Below, piece after piece: positions 12,469 through 22,700 of a stretch of DNA of 64,000 bases. The notes below the pieces were generated by a model. The model ran no database searches, was not told the origin of the DNA, and worked only from the letters and a program-made list of their open reading frames with translations. Source of the stretch: Orientallactaga sibirica (lineage: Eukaryota; Chordata; Mammalia; Rodentia; Dipodidae). Positions within the stretch are counted from its first letter, which is position 1. Each line of letters opens with the position of its first letter. Made by a program: the position numbers and the translations under genes. The stretch spans positions 62,001 to 126,000 of the forward strand of contig JAEOAD010001561.1 in assembly GCA_036365145.1 (NCBI GenBank). The letters are read 5' to 3'.

Positions 12469-12560
12469 GGTTCCTGAATAAACTGTTGAAAGAAGAGTCC
12501 GAAGAGGGACTCAGAACTCTCTGCAGTCAGGCAGTGCACTGGTAAGTTCCCAGGTAAGGT
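12469..12560 (+). repeat. Second partial copy of LTR R/U5 plus leader
   Basis: ggttcctgaataaactg repeats the LTR polyadenylation-site context a second time outside the LTR. It is followed by actcagaactctctgcag and ctggtaagttcc, which match the leader after the real 5' LTR. So a piece of R/U5 and leader was duplicated within the 5' internal region. It carries an extra AATAAA. Short repeats of ggattttgctcctc and cggtagaaaaaga follow, twice, at about 12578-12660. Confidence 0.65.
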
Positions 12561-12684
12561 GGGAATCCACGACAAAAGGGATTTTGCTCCTCGGTAGAAA
12601 AAGAGGAGCAGGAAGTAATCCAAAAAAGTGGGGATTTTGCTCCTCTCGGTAGAAAAAGACGGAGCAGGAAAAGAATTTTTGCAA

Positions 12685-12835
12685 AATTTAGCCATGGGCA
12701 CTTCTCACACAATTTTTTGGCTCTGAATGAGGTGCAGTAAAAGTTTTAAAAGAATTTTTTGCAAGTGTGGCCATGGGCGGTTCTCACTGCACCCAATTTT
12801 TTTTGGCTCTGAATGAGCTGCTTGTTCAAAAAACT
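12685..12835 (+). repeat. Duplicated gag start (two tandem copies of about 80 bp)
   Basis: The segment gccatgggc...ttctcac...caattttttggctctgaatga occurs at about 12692-12731 and again at about 12771-12817, with aagaattttttgcaa before each. Both copies hold an ATGGGC start. Only the second leads into the rest of the matrix-like frame, so the first is the redundant copy. Confidence 0.75.
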
Positions 12836-13215
12836 TAAAGATAAAGGGGAGTACCCTGGAGAGGTTCCTGGAGGAATGTGATGCCATAGCCCCTTGGTTT
12901 GCATGCTCTGGAAGTCTTACAATCCTTTCATGGGAAAATTTGGCAAAGATCTTGATTTTGCAGCAGACCAAGGCACGCTTAAGGGGGGGTAAGATCGATC
13001 TGGAGGTTAGTGAGGAACTGCCTCGAGGAAGAAAGGTCAGAACAGGCAAACAGTGAAAAAGAGGCAAAAACAAAGAACAACTTATATCCAACACTTGAGC
13101 TAGAAGATTCAGAGTCTACGGATTCTAAAAGAAGGGTTGCAGGCTCTCATAAAACAAATGAAAAGATCAAAATTTTAAAAAAAGGGAAAAAAGAGAGAGA
13201 GGGGGAATCCTGGGA
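12773..13215 (+). pseudogene. ERV A gag relic, matrix region
   Basis: Starting at ATG 12773 the frame reads Met-Gly-Gly-Ser, which fits N-terminal myristoylation. It is broken by indels within about 30 codons. Downstream, in a shifted frame at about 12850-12940, the residues Ala-Pro-Trp-Phe are followed by a Gly-x-Leu and a Trp-x-x-Leu spacing. This is the pattern of betaretroviral matrix domains (MMTV-like). A charged segment at 13010-13215 contains a Tyr-Pro-Thr-Leu, which resembles a YPxL late-budding motif. The region then runs into the B1 SINE. No capsid or nucleocapsid zinc knuckles are visible. It cannot encode Gag as it stands. Family placement is by motif memory, not by alignment. 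Confidence 0.6.
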
Positions 13216-13219
13216 AAAA

Positions 13220-13361
13220 GCTGGGTGTGGTGGCTCAGGCCATCCCAGCACATGGGAGGCAGAGCAGGACTGCCACAAGTTCAAAGCCAGCCTGGTCTAC
13301 ATAGTGAGTTCCAGGGCAGCCAGGACTACACAATGAGACCCTGTCACTTAAAAAAAAAAAT
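13220..13361 (+). mobile_element. B1 SINE in ERV A
   Basis: The element begins GCTGGGTGTGGTGGCTCA. It runs through cccagcacatgggaggcag, agcctggtctacatagtgag and ccagg.cagccagg.ctaca to gagaccctgtc, followed by an A-rich tail to about 13361. The length (about 127 bp plus tail) and the internal 29-bp duplication match rodent B1. The Pol III A-box region at its start is recognisable. It lies in sense orientation and in the same place as the B1 of copy B, so it was inside the element before A and B separated. Confidence 0.9.
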
Positions 13362-13563
13362 TTAAAAATATATATATATTTCTTTGCTTTGCCCAATGCC
13401 ATCCTCCATCCTTTGCAGTGTGAATGTTGTTAAAAGACCTTGGATTATGGGGACGTATGAACATCATTGGAATTGATAAAAACTATGGGGACTTTTAAAT
13501 TTGCATGAATGCATTACATTTTACATCATATACAGTTATCAGTTTACGGTGGCTAGGACAGAA
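13362..13563 (+). other. Unassigned internal stretch shared by ERV A and B
   Basis: After the B1 tail there is an AT repeat (tatatatata) and then about 150 bp starting at gaccttggattatgggg, ending in the purine-rich ggacagaa before the MaLR LTR fragment. The same 150 bp occurs reversed at 46952-47080 in copy B. No frame or family was recognised. The end resembles the tract that precedes MaLR LTRs, so it may be MaLR internal sequence. Confidence 0.6.
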
Positions 13564-13746
13564 TGTGGTGGTTTGATTCAGGTGTCCCCATAAACTTCAA
13601 GTGTTCTGAATGCTAGGTTCCCAGCTGATGGCAATTTGGGCATTAACACCTCCTGGAGGCAGAGTAATTAACACCTCCTGAGGCAGAGTATTGTTGGGGG
13701 CGGGCTTATGGGTATAATAACCAGTTTCCCTTGCCAGTGTTTTGAC
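13564..13746 (+). mobile_element. MaLR-type LTR fragment inside ERV A
   Basis: The fragment starts TGTGGTGGTTTGATTCAGGTG after ggacagaa and continues through cccagctgatggcaatttgg, cctcctgaggcagag and gggggcgggcttatgggtat. These are features of rodent ERVL-MaLR (ORR1/MT-like) LTRs as I remember them. It is truncated at the right with no polyadenylation signal. A short internal duplication (attaacacctcctg, twice) is present. The homologous fragment is at 46744-46951 in copy B. Confidence 0.65.
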
Positions 13747-13801
13747 CAATGCTAGCCTCGCAGCCGCCATGGCTTAGTTAACTCAAAATATATAAATTAT
13801 A

Positions 13802-13871
13802 CTAGGGCTGCAAATTTATCCAGATTTTTGTCTAGTTTTCTATTACAGAATTGGTCGCTTGAATTTGAAGA
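13802..13871 (+). pseudogene. Truncated env TM-like segment (ERV A)
   Basis: ctgcaaatttatccagattt through gaattggtcgcttgaatttg matches the start of the env-like relic of copy B (46612-46682, opposite strand) almost base for base. It stops at 13871 where the nested MaLR DNA begins. Only about 20 codons remain. The 55 bp before it (13747-13801) are also shared with copy B and are unassigned. Confidence 0.6.
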
Positions 13872-14139
13872 CTGCTCCACAGGGCCAAGCAGAGAGAGAG
13901 AGAAACCAACCAGCCACCACAGCACACAGAGCAAAAAAACTACAGCCAAAAGGTCACACAGCACACTTCAGGAACTCCTGCTAGGCACATTTGCATGGTT
14001 TACAATGGAATCTCAAACCATCACCACACCTTAAGACCTGCCCCAGTGACCTTGCTCTAGCAAGGTGATTGCAGATGCAAACTATAAACTAATAAAAAAA
14101 CACTGAATATATTGGGGGACATATATTCAAACTACTACA
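13872..14139 (-). mobile_element. 3' LTR of nested MaLR (U3 part)
   Basis: On the minus strand it begins TGTAGTAGTTTGAATATATG, directly after a G-rich polypurine tract. It ends inside U3 at ctgtggagcag. It aligns with 16330-16578 (shared blocks include ccaaccagccaccacagcac and aacctcctgctaggcac-like words with few changes), which identifies the pair as the two LTRs of one element. Confidence 0.75.
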
Positions 14140-14183
14140 TTCCGCCCCTGGCCCCCAATATATTTAGCTCCTGGCCCCCAATA

Positions 14184-15968
14184 GATTTATAACTATCACA
14201 CATTGTAAATTGTACTCAGTCCAATTTCAAAGGTTCTCACAGTCTTGATCAACTTAAGATAGTGAGTCCTGTAAAATCAAACAAGTTAAATACTTTCAAC
14301 ATGTAAAGGCACAGAGTAAACATTTTAACTGTATAAGGAATAGCAAGGAGAAACTAAAATAATGCAAACTCAACCACCATCAGCAGTCATCAAACTTCTG
14401 CAGTTCAAGTTCAATATAACCAGAGACTGACAGTCTCCAGGTTTTCCAATTCCACCCTCCAGCTGGGCAGAGTCGCCAGGGAAAACTTTCATCCCATGCC
14501 AACACTGCACTCCATGGTAGCCCTTTGCACAGTCCTGGTATATCCAAAACATCTTCAGGTCTCCATGCAAACCACGGTCCATCTTCCAAAAGGCTCTTCC
14601 AGCCTATTCCTGAGGGTCTTCATGCCCTGCCTCATGCTGCATCTCAGCAGCAGCTCCTGGAACAGTGTGCAACCATGACCACTCCATGCATTTTTCATGC
14701 TTCCAAAACTAATACCAGGTGTGCAGGACACAGCCATATTCTTAATCCAGGGACAAAATAAACCATAGCCTTGAAAAGCAGGTTCCTTCTCCAGTCAACT
14801 CTTTCCAAGAGTTTGCATTTTTAACAGTCTTTCCTCAGGCATCCTCTCCATTGTTTTAATGTAAATCAAGTCAGGCCACCTTCCTTCCACCTTCCTTAAG
14901 ATTGCTAATGCATTGACAATAGCAGCTCCAGTAACTAAAAACCAGTCTCAGTGCCTCTCTTTTAACTTGCTTGAGGTTTTCCAACTTAAAATCTTAAAAT
15001 CTCAGTCCAATATCTTCAGCCAAGCACATCAGTCCATTACAAATTTAAACTTGATCAAACTTTCTGGGCCTATATAGCAGAACGTAGCCATCCTTTATGC
15101 CAGTAGCCCAGTTCCAACAAAGTCCTCTGCAGATTTATTCCTATCACAGATTGTAAATTGTACCAAGTCCAAGTTCAAAGGTTCTATAATGCAAACTCAA
15201 CCACCATCAGCAGTCATCAAACTTCTGCAGTTCAAGTTCAATATAACCAGAGACTAAGAGTCTCCAGGTTTTCCAATTCCACCCCTCCAGCTGGGCAGAG
15301 TCGCCAGGGAAAACTTTCATCCTATGCCAACACTGCACTGCATGGTAGCCCTTTTGCACAGTCCTGGTATATCCAAAACATCTTCAGGTCTCCATGCAAA
15401 CCACGGTCCATCTTCCAAAAGGCTCTTCCAGCCTATTCCTGAGGGTCTTCATGCCCTGCCTGATGCCGCATTTCAGCAGCAGCTCCTGGAACCGTGTGCA
15501 ACTCATGACCACTCCATGCATTTTTCATATTTCCAAAACTAATACCAGGTGTGCAGGACACAGCCATATTCTTAATCCAGGGACAAAATAAACCATAGCC
15601 TTGAAAAGCAGGTTCCTTCTCCAGTCAACTCTTTCCAAAGAGTTTGCATTTTTAGCAGTCTTTCCTCAAGCATCCTCTCCATTGTTTTAATGTAAATCAA
15701 GTCAGGCCACCTTCCTTCCACCTTCCTTAAGATTGCTAATGTGTCGACAATAGCAGCTCGGTAACCTGAAACCAGTCTCAGTGCCTCTATAATTTTAACT
15801 TGCTTGAGGTTTTCCAACTTAAAATCTTAAAATCTCAGTCCAATATCTTCAGCCAAGCACATCAGTCCATTACAAATTTAACCTTGATCAAACTTTCTGG
15901 GCCTGGATAGCGGAACGTAGCCATCCCTTTATGCCAGTAGCCCAGTTCCAACAAAGTCCTCTGCAGTC
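14184..15968 (-). repeat. Large tandem duplication inside the MaLR internal region
   Basis: The block 14184-15131 is repeated at 15132-15968. Anchor words such as aatgcaaactcaaccaccat (14361 and 15188) and aataccaggtgtgcaggaca occur once per copy, about 827 bp apart. The second copy lacks about 120 bp near its left end (the tctcacagtcttgatcaac part). Both copies join at ctctgcag/atttat. Divergence between them is modest, so the duplication is younger than the element's spread. Confidence 0.85.
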
Positions 15969-16172
15969 TTTCCTTCCCTTAGAAAGCTCATAAGCCAAGC
16001 CTCGAAGTTCAATACTGTCTGCACTTAGCATTCTCAAACTCTCATCAGAATAGTCCATAAAACTTGGCTTACCACTCCAGAAGGCATCTTCAGTTGCAAG
16101 CACCAAGTCCATGCCCATTCCTCCAAAACAAAGGTTCCAAAAGACGAATATCCACACGGTCAGGTTCATCTC

Positions 16173-16192
16173 ACCCCACACTCCTGGTACCA
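16173..16192 (-). other. tRNA-Leu primer-binding site of nested MaLR
   Basis: The minus strand reads TGGTACCAGGAGTGTGGGG. This matches the complement of the 3' end of tRNA-Leu(UAA) (TGGTACCAGGAGTGGGG) with one inserted base. Leucine priming is the hallmark of ERVL and MaLR elements. It lies a few bases inside the LTR end, where it should be. Confidence 0.75.
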
Positions 16193-16198
16193 CTTTAC

Positions 16199-16578
16199 TG
16201 TAGCAGACAGCTTCAGGTTCGCTGAGATGAACTTCCAGACCAGGCACAGTTATGGAGGAAGGGATATTATTTATTGAAGCTTACAGATCCAGGGAAGTTC
16301 CATAATGGCAAGAGAAGCGGCCTGCTCTCCACAGGCCAAGCAGAGAGAGAGAAACCAACCAGCCACCACAGCACACAGAGCAAAACTACAGCCAAAAGGT
16401 CACACAGCACACTTCAGGAACTCCTGCTAGGCACATTTGCATATCTTTACAATGGAATCTCAAACCCACCATTAACACCTTAAGACCAGCCCCAGTGACA
16501 TTGCCTCTAGCCAGGTGATTGCAGATGCAAACTAAAACTAATAAAACACTGAATATATTGGGGATATATATTCAAACT
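16199..16578 (-). mobile_element. 5' LTR of nested MaLR
   Basis: On the minus strand the LTR runs from a truncated U3 (gaatatatatcccc) through an AATAAA (plus positions 16270-16275) to a ...TCTGCTACA end next to the primer site. It contains the same U3 blocks as the copy at 13872-14139, plus the R/U5 part that the other copy has lost. Confidence 0.75.
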
Positions 16579-16797
16579 TCAGTCAGTCAGTGAGTGAGTC
16601 AGTGAGTGAGGCAGTCAGTGAGTGGGTGAGTGAGTGGGTGAGTGAGTGAGTGAGTGAGTCAGTGAGTGAGTCAGTAAGTGAGTCAGTCAGTCAGTCAGTC
16701 AGTCAGAAGAAGATTGTTCAAGGTTCCTGAATAAACTGCTTCAAGAAGAGTTCCTATGAGCGTTGCATCTTCCTTGCTGGTCGAGGCGGACGCGACA
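16579..16797 (+). mobile_element. 3' LTR remnant of ERV A
   Basis: It begins inside the tetranucleotide array (cagtcagtcagtgagtgag) and continues through gaagaagattgttcaagg and AATAAA (16730-16735) to the end GGCGGACGCGACA. The U3 start is missing. The right end is followed exactly by the target duplication gaaagc and satellite. Confidence 0.9.
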
Positions 16798-19700
16798 GAA
16801 AGCAACTGATTCCTAGAACCGAATGAGCTTATTTCACACAGTACAATGTTCGGCAATGAAGATGTTTGTTTTCTCAACAAACTACATTACAAATGAGGCG
16901 AATCTACTTACTTGGCCATCTTTTTGATTACATTAATAAGGAAAGTTTGAACTTGCTGCACTCAACCAACTTCGTAGAAATTAAACTGAATCCTAGAGGT
17001 GAATTCACTTATTTCACACAGTACAGTGTTCGGTACTGAAGATGTTTCTTTTCTAAAGAAACTACTTTAGAAATGAGGCGAATACACTAACTTGTACATC
17101 TAGTTAGATTACACAAACTAGGAAAGTTTGAACTTGCTGCACTCAAACATCTTCGTAGGAAAGCAAGTGATTCCTAGAACAGAACTAGCTTATTTCACAC
17201 AGTACAATGTTCGGCTATAAAGATGTTAATTTTCTCAACAAACTATTTTACAAATGAGGTGACTCTGCTAATTTGGCCATCTTTTTATTATTACCGTAAC
17301 AAGGAAAGTTTGAACTTGCTGCACTCAACCATCTTCGTAGAAATTAAACTGACTCCTAAAACCGAACTAACTTATTTCACACAGTACAGTGTTCAGTACT
17401 GAAGAAGTTTGTTTTCTAAAGAAACCACTTTAGAAATGACACGGATCCACTAACTTGTACATCTTGTTAGATTACACAAACGAGAAAGTTTGAACTTGCT
17501 GCACTCATCCTTCTTTGTAGGAAAGCAAGTGATTCCTAGAACCTAATTAGCTTATTTCACTAGTACAATGTTCGGCAATGAAGATGTTTGTTTTGTAAAG
17601 AAACTACTTTAGAACTGAGGCCAATCTACTAACTTGTGCATCTTGTTAGATTACATTAACAAGGAAAGTTTGAACTTGCTGCACTCAACCATATTTGTAA
17701 AAATTAAAATGATTCCTAGAACCGAATTAGCTTATTTCAGACAGTACAGTGTTCAGCAATGAAGATGTTTGTTTTCAAGAAACTACTTTAGAAATCAGGC
17801 GAATGCACTAACTTGTACATCTTGTTAGATTACACAAACTAGAAAGTTTGAACTTGCTGCACTCAACCTTCTTTTGTAGGAAAGCAAGTGATTCCTAGAA
17901 CCGAATTAGCTTATTTCACATAGTATAGTGTTCGGCAATGAAGGTGTTTGTTTTGTAAAGAAACTACTTTTAGAAATGTGGCCAATCTACTAAGTTGTGC
18001 ATCTTTTTCATATTACATTAACAAGAAACGTTTGAACTTGCTGCACTCAACCTTCTTTATAGGAAAGCAACTGATTCCTAGAACCGAATGAGCTATATTT
18101 CACACAGTACAATGTTTGAAATGAACATGTTTGTTTTCTCAACAAACTACTTTACAAATGAGGCGAATCTACTAACTTGGCCATCGTTTTAGATTACATT
18201 AACAAGGAAAGTTTGAACTTGCTGCACTCAACCATCTTCGTAGAAATTAAACTGATTCCTAGAAGCTTAATTCACTTATTTCACACAGTACAGTGTTCAG
18301 TACTGAAGATGTTTGTTTTCAAAAAAGAAACTACTTTAGAAATGAGGCGAATCCACTAACTTGTACATCTTGTTAGATTAGACAAACTAGGAAAGTTTGA
18401 ACTTGCTGCACTCAACCTTCTTTGTAGGAAAGCAAGTGATTCCTAGAAAGGAACTAGCTTATTTCACATAGTACAGTGTTTGGTAATGAAGATGTTTGTT
18501 TTCTAAACAAACTACTTTAGAAATGGGGCCAATCTACTAAGTTGTGCATCTCTTTAGATTACCTTAACAAGGAAAGTTTGAACTTGCTGCACTCAACCAT
18601 CTTCGTAGAAATTAAACTGATTCCTAGAAATTTAATTCACTTATTTCACACAGTACAGTGTTCGGTACTGAAGATGTTTTCTAAAGAAACTACTTTAGAA
18701 ATGAGGCCAATCTACTAAGTTGTGCATCTTTTTAGATTACATCAACAAGGAAAGTTTGAACTTGCTGCACTCAACATTCTTTGTAGGAAAGCAACTGATT
18801 CCTAGAACTGAATGAGCTTATTTCACACAGTACAATGTTTGGCAATGAAGATGTTTGTTTTATTAACAAAGTACTTTACAAATCACGTCAATCTTCTAAC
18901 TTGGCCATCTTTTTAGATTACATTAACAAGGAAAGTTTGAACTTGCTGCACTCAACCTTCTTTCGTAGAAATTAAACTGATTCTAGAAGCTTAATTAACT
19001 TATTTCACACAGTACAGTGTTCGGTACTGAAGATGTCTTTTCTAAAGAAACTACTTTAGAAATGAGGCCAATCTAATAAGTTGTGCATCTTTTTAGATTA
19101 CATTAACAAGGAATGTTTGAACTTGCTGCACACAACCTTCTTTGTAGGAAAGCAAGTGATTCCTGGAACCGAATGAGCTTATTTCACACAGTACAATATA
19201 CCATAATAAAGATGTTAATTTTCTCAACAAACTACTTTACAAATGAGGTGACTCTGCTAACTTGGCCATCTCTTTAGATTACATTAACAAGGAAAGATTG
19301 AACTTGCTGCACTCAACCATCTTTCGTAGAAAGGAAACTGATTCCTAGAACCGAATTAACTTATTTCACACAGTACAGTGTTCAGTACTGAACATGTTTG
19401 TTTTATAAGGAAACCACTTTAGAAACGACTCGAATCCACTAACTTGTAAACCTTGTTAGTTTACACAAAGGAGGAAAATTTGAACTTGCTGCACTCAACC
19501 TTCTTCAGAGGAAAGCAAGTGATTCCTAGAACCGAACTAGCTCATTTCACATAGTACAGTGTTCGGTAATGAAGATGTTTGTTTTCTAAACAAACTACTT
19601 TTAGAAATGAGGCCAATCTACTAAGTTGTGCATCTTTTTAGATTACATTAACAAGGAAAGTTTGAACTGGCTGCACTCAACCTTCTTTGTAGGAAAGCAA

Positions 19701-22700
19701 CTATTTCCTAGAACCGAATGAGCTTATTTCACACAGTACAATGTTCGCAATGAAGATGTTTGTTTTCTCAACAAAGTACTTTACAAATGAGATGAATCTT
19801 CTAACTTGGCCATCTTTTTAGATTACATTAACAAGGAAAGTTTGAACTTGCTGCACTCAACCATCTTCGTAGAAAGGAAACTGATTCATAGAACTTTAAT
19901 TAACTTATTTCACACAGTACAGTGTTCGGTACTGATGATGTTTCTTTTCTAAAGAAATTACTTTAGAAATGAGGCCAATCTACTAAGTTGTGCATCTTTA
20001 AGATTACATTAACAAGGAAAGTTTGAACGTGCTGCATTCAACCTTTTGTAGGAAAGCAACTGATTCCTAGAACTGAATGAGCTTATTTCAAAAGTACAAT
20101 GTTCGCAATGAAGATGTTTGTTTTTCTCAACAAAGTACTTCACAAATCAGGCGAATCTTCTAACTTGGCCATCTTTTTTAGATTACATTAACAAGGAAAG
20201 TTTGAACTTGCTGCACTCAACCATCTTCGTAGAAAGGAAACTGATTCCTAGAACCGAATTAACTTATTTCACACAGTACGGTGTTCACTACTGAAGATGT
20301 TTCTTTAATGAGGAAACCACTTTAGAATTGCGCGAATCCAATAACCTGTAAATCTTGTTAGATTACACAAACGAGGAAAGGTTGAACTTGCTGCACACAA
20401 CCTTCTCCATAGGAAAGCAAGTGATTCCTAGAACCGAAGTAGCTCATTTCACATAGTATAGTGTTCGGTAATGAAGATGTTTGTTTTCTAAACAAACTAC
20501 TTTAGAAATGAGGCCCATCTACTAAGTTGTGCAACTTTTCAGATTACATTAACAAGGAAAGTTTGATCTTGCTGCACTCAACCTTCTTCAGAGGGAAAGC
20601 AACGGATTCCTAGAACCGAATGAGATTATTTCACACAGTACAATGTTTGGCAATGAAGATCTTTGTTTTCTCAACAAACTACTTTACATATGAGGCGAAT
20701 CTACCAACTTGGCCATCTTTTTAGATTACATTGACAAGGAAAGTTTGAACTTGCTGCACTCAACCATCTTCGTAGAAATTAAACTGATTTCCTAGAACCG
20801 ATTACCGTGATACACACAGTACAGTGTTCGGTACTGAAGATGTTTCTTTTCTAAAGAAATTACTTTAGAAATGAGGCGAATCCCCTAATTGTGCACCTTT
20901 TTAGAATACATTAACAAGGAATGTTTGAACTTGCTGCACTCAACCGTCTTTGTAGGAAAGCAACTAAATTCTAGATCCGAATTAGCTTTTTTTCACACAG
21001 TACAATGTTCTGCAATGAAGATGTTTCTTTTCTCAACAAACTACTTTACAAATGAGGTGAATCTACTAACTTGGCCATCTTTCCAGATTGCATTAAGAAG
21101 GAAAGTATGAACTTGCTGCACTCAACCATCTTCGTAGAAATTAAACTGATTCCTGGAAGCGAATTAACTTATTTCAGACAGTACAGTGTTGGTACTGAAG
21201 ATGTTTCTTTTCTAAAGAAATTACGGTAGAAATGAGGCGAATCCACTGAGTTGTGCATCTTTTTAGATTTTATTAACAAGGAATGTTTGAAATTGCTGCA
21301 CTCAACCGTCTTTGTAGGAAAGCTTAATGATTTCTACATTCGAATTAACTTTTTCACACAGTACAATATTCAGAATGAAGATGTTTGTTTTCCGAACAAA
21401 CTACCTAACAAATGAGTCAAATCTACTAACTTGGACATCTTTTAGATTGCATTAACAAGGAAAGTTTGAACTTGCTGCACTCAACCATCTTCGTAGAAAG
21501 TAAACTGATTCCTAGAACCGAATTAGCTCAATTCACACAGTACAATGTTTGGCAATGAAGGTTTGTTTTCTAAAGAAACTACCGTAGAAATGACGTGAAT
21601 CAACTAACTTGTACATCTTGTTAGATTAAAAAAACTAGGAAAGTTTGAATTTGCTGCTCTCAACCTTCTTCGTAGAAATTAAACCGATTCCTAGAAGCTT
21701 AATTAACTTATTTCACATAGTACAGTGTTCGGTACTGAAGATGTTTCTTTTCTAAAGAAACAATTTTAGAAATGAGGCCAATCTACTAAGTTTTGCATCT
21801 TTTTAGATTACATTGACAAAGAAAGTTTGAACTTGCTGCACTCAACCGTCTTTGTAGGAAAGCAACTGAATTCTCCAACCGAATTAGCTTTTTCACACAG
21901 TACAATGTTCGGCAATGCAGATGTTTGTTTTCTCAACAAACTACTTTACAAATGAGGCGAATCTTCTAACTTGGCCATCTTTTGAGATTACATTAAAAGG
22001 AAAGTTTGAACTTGCTGCACTCAACCATCTTCGTAGAAATTAAACTGATTCCTAAAAGCGAATTAACTTATTTCACACAGTACAGTGTTCGATACTGAAG
22101 ATGTTTCTTTTCAAAAGAAACTACTTTAGAAATGAGGCCAATCTACTAAGTTGTGCATCTTTTTAGATTACATTAACAAGGAAAGTTTGAACTTGCTGCA
22201 CTCAACCTCCTTTGTAGGAAAGCAAGTGATTCCTAGATCCGAATGTGCTTATTTCACACAGTACAATGTTCGGCTATAAAGATGTTAATTTTCTCAACAA
22301 ACTATTTGACAAATGAGGTGACTCTGCTAACTTGGCCATCTTTTTAGATTACATTAACAAGGAATGTTTGAACTTGCTGCACTCAACCATCTTCGTAGAA
22401 AGGAAACTGATTCCTAGAACCGAATTAACTTATTTCACACAGTACAGTTTTCAGTACTGAACATGTTTGTTTTTTAAAGAAACCACATTAGAAATGACGC
22501 GAATCCACTAACTTGTACATCTTGTTAGATTACACAAACTAGTAAAGTTTGAACTTGCTGCACTCATCCTTCTTCAGTAGGAAAGCAAGTGATTCCTAGA
22601 ACCGAACTAGCTCATTTCACATAGTATAGTGTTCGGTAAAGAAGATGTTTGTTTTGTAAACAAACTACTTTAGAAATGAGGCAATTCCACTAAGTTGTGC

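Larger units (their letters stand above)
13872..16578 (-). mobile_element. Nested MaLR (ERVL-type) element, truncated at both ends
   Basis: Read on the minus strand: 5' LTR (16199-16578), primer site (16173-16192), internal region without a recognisable protein, purine-rich tract (14140-14156) and 3' LTR (13872-14139). The 3' LTR lacks R and U5 and the 5' LTR lacks its first few bases. No target duplication is visible, so both junctions with ERV A look like deletion or recombination breakpoints rather than a clean insertion. The internal region holds a tandem duplication of roughly 0.8-0.95 kb. Frames of 60-119 codons here fall in what is normally non-coding MaLR internal sequence and resemble no protein I know. 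Confidence 0.75.
11457..16797 (+). mobile_element. Class II ERV copy A, composite and non-autonomous
   Basis: A retroelement of about 5.3 kb is inserted in satellite with a perfect 6-bp duplication (gaaagc). Order on the plus strand: 5' LTR (11457-12047), leader with duplicated pieces, broken gag matrix region (about 12773-13215), B1 SINE (13220-13361), an unassigned stretch shared with copy B, a MaLR LTR fragment (13564-13746), the start of an env TM-like segment (13802-13871), a nested MaLR element (13872-16578, -), and the right end of the 3' LTR (16579-16797). No protease, reverse transcriptase or integrase is visible, so it could only have moved with help from other elements. Copy B at 45573-47323 shares the same B1/MaLR/env arrangement. 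The class II call rests on the 6-bp duplication, the purine tract in B and the betaretrovirus-like matrix motif. Confidence 0.85.

Noticed and set aside
13010..13336. 108-codon frame as a possible host gene
   Set aside because: Its 5' part is charged gag-like ERV sequence and its 3' third is translated B1 SINE.
15888..16247. 119-codon minus-strand frame with several Trp residues
   Set aside because: It covers the MaLR LTR end, primer site and adjacent internal region, which are non-coding in MaLR elements. No domain recognised and the paralogous block is not open over the same length.
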